From: Campylobacteraceae bacterium
Lineage (GTDB): Bacteria > Campylobacterota > Campylobacteria > Campylobacterales > Sulfurovaceae
Direction: 5' to 3'
NCBI GenBank assembly: GCA_027066355.1
Contig: JAMONW010000160.1
Span: forward strand, 1 to 5,948
DNA length: 5,948 nt
The notes below the pieces were generated by a model. The model had not been told where the DNA came from. It made no database searches and saw nothing but the letters and a program-made list of their open reading frames with translations. Shown piece by piece: positions 1-5,892 of this stretch (within the stretch, counting starts at the first letter, position 1; each line of letters begins with the position of its first letter). The translations under genes were made by a program, and so were the position numbers.

Positions 1-800
1 ATTTTATCTTTATTTAAAACGCTATATGCTGGTCGCTTTGCTGGGGTTGGATACTCATTTGTGCTAATGGGGTTTACTTTGCAATCAATATTTGCAATTT
101 CAAAAATAGCTTGTGCAAAATCATACCAAGAGCAGTTTCCTTCATTTGAGTAGTGATAAATCTCTACTCCCTCTCCCTCTTTTGGATTTTTTATAATTTC
201 TAAAATTACTCTTGCTAAATCTCTAGCATATGTAGGTGTTCCTATTTGATCACAAACTACATTTAACTCTTTTTTATCTTTTGCTACCTGCAACATAGTA
301 TTTACAAAGTTTTTTCCTGTTGCATTATATATCCAAGATGTTCTAATTATTATTGCACCTTTTGGAGAGATTTTTAAAATCTCCTCTTCAGCCGCTCTTT
401 TTGATTTTGCATATACACCTTGAGGATTGGTTTTGTCATCCTCTTTTAATGGAGTGTGGCTAATACCATCAAATACATAATCTGTAGAGATATGAATTAA
501 TTTAATGCTTTTATCTTTTGCAATTTGAGCTAAATTTTTTACTGCTTGGTGATTAATTTGGTATGCTAATTCACTCTCCTCTTCTGCTTTGTCAACTGCT
601 GTGTAAGCTGCACAATTTACAATAGTGTCAATTTGATTGCCATCTACAAAAGCTCTTATCTGCTCTATTTGTGTAATATCTAACTCATCTTTATCTGTAA
701 AGAAAAAGTTTAAATCTTTGTAAACACCATTTGAGGCAAGAAATTTTATTTCACTCCCTAATTGTCCATTAGCACCAGTAATTAAAATATTTTTACTCAT
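1..800 (-). CDS. rfbD: dTDP-4-dehydrorhamnose reductase (RmlD/RfbD), C-terminus cut by window edge
   Basis: This enzyme reduces dTDP-4-keto-L-rhamnose to dTDP-L-rhamnose with NAD(P)H, the last step of the cytoplasmic pathway that feeds O-antigen, capsule or glycan synthesis. I translated 266 complete codons from the ATG at 800-798. It is an extended short-chain dehydrogenase: the Rossmann motif GANGQLG is at residues 9-15, NCAAYTAVDKAE at 62-73, the catalytic-Ser/Thr segment STDYVFDG at 105-112, and the YxxxK pair is Tyr130/Lys134. A typical RmlD Arg-Pro segment (KRPAYS) lies near residue 255. Family members run to about 285-300 residues, so some 20-30 residues lie beyond position 1. The residue after the catalytic Tyr is Ala, where many homologues have Gly. 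The start overlaps the rfbC stop by 8 bp (ATGAGTAA), implying translational coupling in one operon. The identification is secure. Confidence 0.95.
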   Translation of the reverse strand, partial: MSKNILITGANGQLGSEIKFLASNGVYKDLNFFFTDKDELDITQIEQIRAFVDGNQIDTIVNCAAYTAVDKAEEESELAYQINHQAVKNLAQIAKDKSIKLIHISTDYVFDGISHTPLKEDDKTNPQGVYAKSKRAAEEEILKISPKGAIIIRTSWIYNATGKNFVNTMLQVAKDKKELNVVCDQIGTPTYARDLARVILEIIKNPKEGEGVEIYHYSNEGNCSWYDFAQAIFEIANIDCKVNPISTNEYPTPAKRPAYSVLNKDK

Positions 801-1365
801 ACAATTTATCCTCATAGTTAAATAGATCAGCATCTTTTAAAAGAGGTTGTTTTGTATCTTTGTCTGATAATTTTAATTCACTACTTTCAAGTATCCAATC
901 TATACCAATAGTAGGGTCGCTATATAGTATGCCTCTATCATTTTCTGGAGAGTAGTAGTTATCTACTTTATAGGCAAAAATAGTATCATCTTCTAATACT
1001 ACAAAGCCATGTGCAAAACCTCTTGGAACAAATAATTGCTTCTTATTCTCTTCACTAAGCTCTACTGCAACATACTCTCCAAAAGTAGGACTTCCCTCTC
1101 TAATATCAACAGCAACATCTAAAACTCTTCCTTTAATTACTCTAACAAGCTTAGTTTGAGCAAATGGAGCTAACTGGTAGTGCAGACCTCTAATTACCCC
1201 TTTTGAACTTTTAGACTCATTATCTTGGCAAAAATTTACCTTAAATCCTAAAAACTCCTCTAGTTTATCTTGCCTATATGTTTCTACAAAGTAGCCTCTC
1301 TCATCTCCATGAACTTTTGGCTCAATTATAATTACATCTTCTATTTTAGTTCTTGTAAATTTCAT
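793..1365 (-). CDS. rfbC: dTDP-4-dehydrorhamnose 3,5-epimerase (RmlC/RfbC)
   Basis: This enzyme epimerises dTDP-4-keto-6-deoxy-D-glucose at C3 and C5 to give dTDP-4-keto-L-rhamnose, the substrate of the RfbD encoded next. The 190 residues match the usual length of about 180-190 for this cupin-fold family. Visible hallmarks are HGDERGYFVET at 19-29, RGLHYQ at 59-64 with the catalytic base His62, Lys72 in TKLVRV, VPRGFAHGF at 113-121, the catalytic acid candidate Tyr132 in AYKVDNYYSP, and LSDKD at 166-170 with Asp170, which pairs with the catalytic His in studied homologues. The start has a good ribosome binding site 6 nt upstream. It is the first gene of the leftward unit seen here and overlaps rfbD by 8 bp. 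Nothing looks damaged. The rfbA/rfbB genes for the first two steps are not in the window and could lie to the left of position 1. Confidence 0.97.
   Translation of the reverse strand: MKFTRTKIEDVIIIEPKVHGDERGYFVETYRQDKLEEFLGFKVNFCQDNESKSSKGVIRGLHYQLAPFAQTKLVRVIKGRVLDVAVDIREGSPTFGEYVAVELSEENKKQLFVPRGFAHGFVVLEDDTIFAYKVDNYYSPENDRGILYSDPTIGIDWILESSELKLSDKDTKQPLLKDADLFNYEDKLYE
809..813 (-). promoter_or_regulatory. Ribosome binding site of rfbD, inside the rfbC end
   Basis: The minus strand reads GAGGA here, 8 nt before the ATG at 800. It lies within the last codons of rfbC. This supports the chosen rfbD start and fits coupled translation of the two overlapping genes. Confidence 0.7.
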
Positions 1366-1371
1366 TTTTAA

Positions 1372-1375
1372 TCCT
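1372..1375 (-). promoter_or_regulatory. Ribosome binding site of rfbC
   Basis: The minus strand reads AGGA, 6 nt before the ATG at 1365. This spacing is normal and confirms the start that gives the family-typical N-terminus (MKFTRTKIEDV). Confidence 0.65.
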
Positions 1376-1387
1376 AAGTAGTAAAAA

Positions 1388-1393
1388 TTTATA
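1388..1393 (-). promoter_or_regulatory. Possible -10 box for rfbC-rfbD
   Basis: On the minus strand TATAAA lies about 22 nt before the rfbC start, which would give a leader of about 15 nt. No convincing -35 box is visible. In sequence this AT-rich such a hexamer occurs by chance, so the call rests mainly on its position ahead of the first gene of a divergent unit. Confidence 0.25.
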
Positions 1394-1405
1394 TAATTTT
1401 ATCGA

Positions 1406-1474
1406 GTTTTGTTAATAGAAGTTCTTAAATGGTTTTTCTTTCTACAAGAATATAAATAGTTAATTAAGCAAAAC
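1406..1474. repeat. Imperfect inverted repeat in the divergent intergenic region
   Basis: The left arm GTTTTG+TTAAT (1406-1416) is complementary to the right arm ATTAA-G-CAAAAC (1463-1474), with one extra G and a 46-nt spacer. The right arm ends just before the -10 box at 1477. It could be a pair of half-sites for a regulator acting on both directions, or chance in AT-rich DNA. The window cannot decide between these. Confidence 0.3.
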
Positions 1475-1476
1475 TT

Positions 1477-1482
1477 TATAAT
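1477..1482 (+). promoter_or_regulatory. -10 box (TATAAT) of the autotransporter promoter
   Basis: A perfect TATAAT in the context CTTTATAATAGAAAG lies 45 nt upstream of the ATG at 1528. Transcription would start near 1489, giving a leader of about 40 nt. No TTGACA-like -35 box is present at the usual distance, only AT-rich sequence. This matches housekeeping promoters described for Campylobacter and Helicobacter, which rely on the -10 box and periodic A/T stretches. Confidence 0.55.
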
Positions 1483-1492
1483 AGAAAGCTAA

Positions 1493-1507
1493 AATTTAAT
1501 TTAATTT
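1493..1507 (+). repeat. Three tandem AATTT pentamers in the autotransporter leader
   Basis: AATTT occurs at 1493-1497, 1498-1502 and 1503-1507, followed by a degenerate ATTTTAA. The tract sits between the predicted transcription start and the ribosome binding site. A copy-number change would alter leader length but not the reading frame or the promoter spacing. Three copies are too few to claim phase variation. Confidence 0.5.
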
Positions 1508-1515
1508 ATTTTAAT

Positions 1516-1520
1516 AGGAG
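1516..1520 (+). promoter_or_regulatory. Ribosome binding site of the autotransporter gene
   Basis: AGGAG lies 7 nt before the ATG at 1528. This is the strongest Shine-Dalgarno sequence in the window and fixes the start that gives a complete signal peptide. Confidence 0.75.
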
Positions 1521-1527
1521 AGATAAG

Positions 1528-4038
1528 ATGGGTATCAACCCTAGTTTTATTAATAAAAAAAGAAATTTATCTATAATAACAACTCTATTTTTGTTAAATA
1601 TATTAACAAATACAGCAAATGCAAAATATGGAAATGATATTATTATTGATGATAATAATACACAACAAGATATAGTATTAAAGAGCAATAGTGATATAAA
1701 TGTAGTGGGCAACTTAAATGTAGATGATGGTGTAGGTTTAAATGTTAATCTTAATAAGCATAAAGCATATATACTAATTGATAAAGAGGCAAAGATATAC
1801 AGTAGCTCTAACTCAATAATTCTTAAAGATAAAATCGATTATAGAAAGAATGTATCAAGAGTATCTATTGTTAATAAAGGCAAAATAGAATCAAGAAAAA
1901 GTGCAATATATGCTAATGAATCTTTTGTTTTAGAAAGATCTAAAATTGAAAATAGAGGGTTAATAAATATAAATCCTAATAAACCTTCAAAAGGTGGAGC
2001 TATTGAGTTTGATGGCGCTTTTAAAAAATCAAGATTATATAATTATGGTAGTATTAATGTTAAAGATACTTATGGATTAGTTTTTAACTTTGTAGAAAAT
2101 TCAACAATAAAAAATAATGGTGATATAAATATTGAGTCTAATAAAGATTTACAAAATACTACAATTGCTCCTGCAGGAATTATTATAAATTATCTAAGTG
2201 ATTCTAAAATTATAAATAATGGAAATATTATAAATGATATTAAAGATGGATATAATGCTGATATAGTTATAGGTGAAAGTGATTTTTTGGTAGAAATAAT
2301 AAATAAAGGAAAACTTATAGCAACACACAATAATAAGCTTGACAATAAAGCTTTTTCATACTTTAACAATACAGAAAGTATTAGAGATAAGTTTGAAAAT
2401 AGGAAAAATGCTATAATGAAAGGTAATATATATCTACTTAATGGAGGAAGTTTGGTAAATAGTGGGATTATATCTTTGCCCTACAATGCAAATGCTTCTT
2501 TAAATTTGCCAAATTTTAATAAAAATACAGCTTCAGCAAAAATATATAACTTTATAAATGAATCAACAGGTGTATTACAAATTGCAATAAATACTGATGA
2601 AAGTGGGGATATTAAGGGTAGATATTCTCAATTAGAGACAAATACAGCAGAGTTTAAAGATGGCTCTACTATAGATGTTAATGTAATGAGTGCATCAAAT
2701 AATCAAATGTTACTTGATGGCACAAAATTTACTAAAGTTGTAAGTGCTAAAGAGAGTTTAAAAATAGATGGAAAACTAAATATAACTGACAACTCTGCAC
2801 TACTTGATTTTAACTATACAAAAGATGGCAACAATATAGATTTAATAGCATCTAAGGTAAAGAGTGCAGAAGATGCAGTAGATGATAATAGTAATGATGA
2901 TAAAAATAATACAAAACCAATTAAAAATAAACCAACCAAGAAGAAGCCACATAAACATAATAAAGCAAAAACAACAAAAAAAGTGGCTGCACACATTATA
3001 GAAAATTCAGGTTCTAAATTTAAACCAGTAGTTAGCGACTTAAATAAACAACCTACAGATAAAGATGTTGTAAAAGCAGTAGAGAGCACAACTCAAGAGG
3101 CAACAGTTGCAAGTGTGGGAGCTAATTTTAAAGTATCTAATATTATAGAAAATGTTTTACAAAGCAGACAAAACTTTAACTTGGGTTTAAACTCTGGAGA
3201 TACTCTATTTAGTCAAAATAACTTTTGGATAAAACCATATATATCTTATGCAAAACAAGATGATAGAGACTCTCTAAATGGATATAATGTAAGAACAAAA
3301 GGTTTAGGATTGGGGATTGATGGAGAGTATGCACCAAGTAAAAATATTGGTTTAGCACTATTTTATACAAAAGCTGATGTAGATGTGCATAATATCTCGC
3401 AGAGTGCAGATTTAGATATATTTAGCCTATTAGCATATGGTAGTATGCCTATATTTGATAGTAAAACAAAATTTTTGTATAGTGTGGGTTATAGTTGGCA
3501 AAAAACAGATATAACAAGAGCTATATTTAATGGCAAAACAGCAACAGCAGACTATACAAGTAAAATTGCAAGTTTAGACTTAAAGCTATTAAGAGATTAT
3601 AAAATTAGCCCTAAACTATCTTTAAATGTAGCTGGAGAGTTTAATTATGTTCATTTAAAAAATCCATCTTTTAAAGAGAATGGAGCAGATGAGTTAAACT
3701 TAAATACAAAAGGCTTTAATTTAGATATGGCACTTGCAAAAGTATCTATATTTGCAGATTATAGAGTAAGTAATACTCTAAGCTTAAATAGCTATGTAGA
3801 TGTAGGTTATGACTTTTGCAACGATAAGATAGTAGCTACATCTTCATATCAGGGTGCACCAACTAAGAGCTTTACTACTTATGGTATAGATAATGGTAAG
3901 TGGAGCTATAATATAGGTATTGGTGCTACAAGCCAAGATTTCTTAGGTGGTAAGCTAGAGGTAGGTTATAACTTTAATGCACAAGGCACAAGCTTTAAAA
4001 ATCATACTCTTAGTGCAAGATATATTAAGAAATTTTAA
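1528..4038 (+). CDS. Autotransporter (type Va secretion) with beta-solenoid-like passenger and C-terminal barrel
   Basis: This is a secreted or surface-displayed protein of 836 residues. Residues 1-32 form a Sec signal peptide: basic NKKR at 9-12, a hydrophobic core, and a likely cut after TANA. The passenger (about 33-445) carries seven N-x-G-x-I/L rungs between 116 and 315, as in beta-solenoid passengers. Residues 366-445 (ending DNSALLDF and NNIDLIASK) resemble the conserved cap that precedes many autotransporter barrels. A linker at 447-486 goes from acidic to very Lys-rich. A helical stretch (about 523-555) that could thread the pore leads into the barrel domain (about 566-836, starting FWIKPYISYAK). 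The barrel alternates polar and hydrophobic residues and ends in the outer-membrane signature Phe836 (YIKKF). The only Cys is at 764, in the barrel. No protease motif is seen, so the passenger is probably an adhesin or structural protein; its ligand is unknown. The lipoprotein hydrolase gene follows 31 bp downstream on the same strand. Confidence 0.93.
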   Translation: MGINPSFINKKRNLSIITTLFLLNILTNTANAKYGNDIIIDDNNTQQDIVLKSNSDINVVGNLNVDDGVGLNVNLNKHKAYILIDKEAKIYSSSNSIILKDKIDYRKNVSRVSIVNKGKIESRKSAIYANESFVLERSKIENRGLININPNKPSKGGAIEFDGAFKKSRLYNYGSINVKDTYGLVFNFVENSTIKNNGDINIESNKDLQNTTIAPAGIIINYLSDSKIINNGNIINDIKDGYNADIVIGESDFLVEIINKGKLIATHNNKLDNKAFSYFNNTESIRDKFENRKNAIMKGNIYLLNGGSLVNSGIISLPYNANASLNLPNFNKNTASAKIYNFINESTGVLQIAINTDESGDIKGRYSQLETNTAEFKDGSTIDVNVMSASNNQMLLDGTKFTKVVSAKESLKIDGKLNITDNSALLDFNYTKDGNNIDLIASKVKSAEDAVDDNSNDDKNNTKPIKNKPTKKKPHKHNKAKTTKKVAAHIIENSGSKFKPVVSDLNKQPTDKDVVKAVESTTQEATVASVGANFKVSNIIENVLQSRQNFNLGLNSGDTLFSQNNFWIKPYISYAKQDDRDSLNGYNVRTKGLGLGIDGEYAPSKNIGLALFYTKADVDVHNISQSADLDIFSLLAYGSMPIFDSKTKFLYSVGYSWQKTDITRAIFNGKTATADYTSKIASLDLKLLRDYKISPKLSLNVAGEFNYVHLKNPSFKENGADELNLNTKGFNLDMALAKVSIFADYRVSNTLSLNSYVDVGYDFCNDKIVATSSYQGAPTKSFTTYGIDNGKWSYNIGIGATSQDFLGGKLEVGYNFNAQGTSFKNHTLSARYIKKF
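1873..2472 (+). repeat. Degenerate N-x-G-x-I/L protein repeats in the autotransporter passenger
   Basis: Rungs begin at residues 116 (NKGKI), 142 (NRGLI), 172 (NYGSI), 196 (NNGDI), 230 (NNGNI), 259 (NKGKL) and 311 (NSGII). Spacings are 26, 30, 24, 34, 29 and 52 residues, consistent with turns of a right-handed beta-helix with insertions of varying length. The repeats are conserved as protein, not as DNA, so this is not a recombining tandem array. Confidence 0.6.
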
Positions 4039-4041
4039 AAT

Positions 4042-4058
4042 AGTGGCTCTTTGCCACT
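4042..4058 (+). terminator. Hairpin between autotransporter and hydrolase genes (weak terminator or processing stem)
   Basis: AGTGGC (4042-4047) pairs perfectly with GCCACT (4053-4058) around a TCTTT loop. It begins 4 nt after the autotransporter stop at 4038 and is preceded by an A-rich run. The trailing sequence CTCTTGAG lacks a true T-tract, so termination would be partial at best. It ends 11 nt before the next ATG at 4070 and could instead limit read-through, stabilise the upstream mRNA, or hinder ribosome access to the hydrolase start. Confidence 0.45.
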
Positions 4059-4069
4059 CTTGAGATATT

Positions 4070-4894
4070 ATGATGAAACTATTTAAATATCTATTTTTTA
4101 CAATTTTAATTATAAGTTGTTCTACAAATATTCCAACACATAAAGAGCGCTTAGCTAAAGTAAAAAATATAATTAACAGTAGTATAAAATCTAAAATATA
4201 TAATACTTCAAATTTTAAAATATTTGCATATACAAAATTAAAGAACTGCTCCAATGGCGTTGCGAATGTCTATATAGAGGGAGATGGTTTATCATGGGTT
4301 ACATCTTCTAAAATATCTAATGATCCTACACCAATAGAACCAACAGCATTAAAGATGTTTATGCAAGATAGTAGTAGTTGCAAAGTATATTTAGCAAGAC
4401 CTTGTCAATATGTTAGTAGTGCAATATGTTCTAAAAAATATTGGAGTAGTCATAGATTTTCAAATGAAATAGTTAATAGTATAAATGAGGCAATTAGTAG
4501 TCTAAAGAGTCAAAATAACATACATAAATTTAATCTTATTGGATATTCTGGAGGAGGGGCAGTTGCAGCACTTATTGCTACAAAAAGATCAGATATTAAT
4601 TATCTTATTACAGTAGCAGGTAATTTAGATATAGATTATTGGGTAAAAAAGCATAATATATCTCCTCTTACTGGTTCTTTAAATCCAGCTAATTATAGCA
4701 GTTTACTAGAAAATATAAAGCAGTTTCATTATATTGGAGCAAATGATAGAATAGTTGGAGAGGATGAGTTTAAATCTTATTTAAGTAAATTTAATAATAA
4801 AAGTAAAATTAAATATAATATTTTAAGCGATTATAGCCATAGTTGCTGTTGGAGTAATAATTGGAAAAATTTATTAAATAGAGTGCTTAAGTAA
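4070..4894 (+). CDS. Alpha/beta-hydrolase-fold lipoprotein, function unknown
   Basis: This is a predicted envelope lipoprotein of 274 residues with a serine-hydrolase fold. Residues 3-16 form a short signal peptide ending in the lipobox LIISC, with lipidated Cys17 followed by Ser-Thr rather than Asp, which favours outer-membrane sorting. The catalytic triad is readable: nucleophile Ser160 in GYSGGG (158-163), acid Asp226 in GANDRIVG, and His257 in DYSHSCCW. Other conserved-looking blocks are YIEGDG (68-73), NDPTP (84-88), ARPCQYV (109-115), KYWSSHRF (123-130), TVAGNLD (181-187) and LTGSLNP (200-206). From memory these recur in uncharacterised alpha/beta-hydrolase lipoproteins of Proteobacteria; the substrate is unknown. 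Six further Cys (60, 104, 112, 120, 259, 260) suggest disulfides outside the cytoplasm. The gene lies 31 bp behind the autotransporter with no clear promoter of its own. Its ribosome binding site is weak (GAG at 4062-4064), and the second ATG at 4073 is an equally possible start. Confidence 0.88.
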   Translation: MMKLFKYLFFTILIISCSTNIPTHKERLAKVKNIINSSIKSKIYNTSNFKIFAYTKLKNCSNGVANVYIEGDGLSWVTSSKISNDPTPIEPTALKMFMQDSSSCKVYLARPCQYVSSAICSKKYWSSHRFSNEIVNSINEAISSLKSQNNIHKFNLIGYSGGGAVAALIATKRSDINYLITVAGNLDIDYWVKKHNISPLTGSLNPANYSSLLENIKQFHYIGANDRIVGEDEFKSYLSKFNNKSKIKYNILSDYSHSCCWSNNWKNLLNRVLK

Positions 4895-4905
4895 ATCTAA
4901 TAAGC
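4885..4905. terminator. Weak inverted repeat at the convergent gene ends
   Basis: GCTTA (4885-4889) and TAAGC (4901-4905) can form a 5-bp stem with an 11-nt loop. It straddles the end of the hydrolase gene, and the plus strand continues with TATTTTAT. The two convergent stop codons are only 10 nt apart, so a bidirectional terminator would be expected near here. This one is short and AT-rich, and it may be chance. Confidence 0.22.
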
Positions 4906-5882
4906 TATTTTATATAATGTTTGTTTTGTTCCTTAGAATCTATAAACTTTGAAATCTCTTTAGTTACAATTGTAGCACCTTTAATATTAAGGTGTGTTCT
5001 ATCTGCATATTGAGTGTTATTTAATGGCAAATTTTGTAACTTTATTAAGTATGAATTAGGGTATTTAGTTAATATTTTGCTAATTTTGTTGTCAAAATAT
5101 GCAACAGCATCTCTAACGCTTTTATGCTTTTTATAAAGCTCTGGTCTATATGGTTGATGGGCTAAGTAAAATTTAACTCCCTCTTTTTGAGCATTTTTTG
5201 CTATTCTCCCAACTGCATCAAACGATTTTTGACTCATTATGCCAGGATGCGGTAAATACCATCTTCCTCCAACCTTATCTTGTCTAAATATATAAAGTGG
5301 CACACTTGCACTATCATCAAAAATTAAGGATGTAAATTTATCTTTTTGTTGATATTTGATTTTCCAATTTTTAGCTCTTTTGTAGCAAAAAACTAAATTA
5401 TTACATGCTTTAAATAATAACTTTGCACTCCTATAATAAGAGAGTTTGTGGGTAATATATTCCCTTAAAATATCGGGATGATAATCTTTATATCTCCAAG
5501 GATGTGGAAAATCAGAATATTGAGCTGAGTATATTATTCTCTTTAAATTTGGAAATGCACCTCTTAACTCTAAAAGTTGCTCAACCTCAAGAGCAGTTGC
5601 CTCATAAACCGATAAATTTATTGCATGTTTAACTACTTTAGAGTTTTTTTCTAATACTGAACCTAAAACATTATTCATACCAATAGATGAACCAACGATT
5701 ATAGTATCTATATCTTTTGGATTAATTTTATCTCTAATAAATTTTAATTTAGCATCAAAAGATATTCTGTTGGTTATTGGAGCAGGATAATTTTTTGTAA
5801 AGTTGCAAACATAAGCTATAGATAGTGCAAACAGAATAAATAAAATTAAAAAATATCGTTTAATATAACTCTTATTGCTCAT
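4905..5882 (-). CDS. Membrane-anchored SGNH/GDSL-like protein, probable partner of an MBOAT O-acyltransferase
   Basis: This 325-residue protein has one N-terminal membrane segment (about 9-26) after a short basic tail, so most of it should face the periplasm. SGNH-hydrolase features are visible. VGSS at 63-66 corresponds to the GDS block, with Ser66 the likely nucleophile. AINLS at 87-91 corresponds to the block with the structural Asn (Asn89). DRTHLN at 294-299 supplies the Asp294/His297 dyad (DxxH). The overall plan resembles DltD, AlgJ/AlgX and PatB-type proteins, which transfer or handle acyl groups on cell-wall or secreted polymers. The preceding gene on the same strand ends like an MBOAT protein only 8 nt before this start, so the two are probably one O-acylation module. 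The acceptor is not evident: a surface polysaccharide and peptidoglycan are both possible. The gene converges on the hydrolase gene with a 10-nt gap. Confidence 0.8.
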   Translation of the reverse strand: MSNKSYIKRYFLILFILFALSIAYVCNFTKNYPAPITNRISFDAKLKFIRDKINPKDIDTIIVGSSIGMNNVLGSVLEKNSKVVKHAINLSVYEATALEVEQLLELRGAFPNLKRIIYSAQYSDFPHPWRYKDYHPDILREYITHKLSYYRSAKLLFKACNNLVFCYKRAKNWKIKYQQKDKFTSLIFDDSASVPLYIFRQDKVGGRWYLPHPGIMSQKSFDAVGRIAKNAQKEGVKFYLAHQPYRPELYKKHKSVRDAVAYFDNKISKILTKYPNSYLIKLQNLPLNNTQYADRTHLNIKGATIVTKEISKFIDSKEQNKHYIK

Positions 5883-5887
5883 ATTTG

Positions 5888-5892
5888 TCCCT
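5888..5892 (-). promoter_or_regulatory. Ribosome binding site of the SGNH gene, overlapping the upstream stop codon
   Basis: The minus strand reads AGGGA, 5 nt before the ATG at 5882. Its first two bases belong to the TAG stop (5893-5891) of the preceding gene. This spacing suggests translational coupling and supports the chosen start. Confidence 0.6.

Noticed and set aside
1555..1561. A7 tract in codons 10-12 of the autotransporter, a possible slippage site for phase variation
   Set aside because: Runs of seven A or T also occur elsewhere here (5644-5650 and 5915-5921) and are expected at this base composition. No poly-G or poly-C tract of the kind used in Campylobacter is present.
1506..1712. 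Minus-strand open frame of 68 codons opposite the autotransporter start
   Set aside because: It lies antisense to the ribosome binding site, signal peptide and early passenger of a well-supported gene. Its hydrophobic look comes from reading Asn/Asp-rich codons in reverse, and it has no ribosome binding site.
2814..3089. Minus-strand open frame of 91 codons with a hydrophobic, Leu/Phe/Cys-rich product
   Set aside because: It mirrors the Lys-rich linker: Lys codons read backwards give Phe and Leu. It is fully inside the autotransporter gene and has no independent support.
3955..4254. Minus-strand open frame of 99 codons spanning the autotransporter-hydrolase junction
   Set aside because: It runs antisense across two supported genes and the hairpin, with no family resemblance. 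It is most likely a by-product of AT-rich sequence lacking stops.
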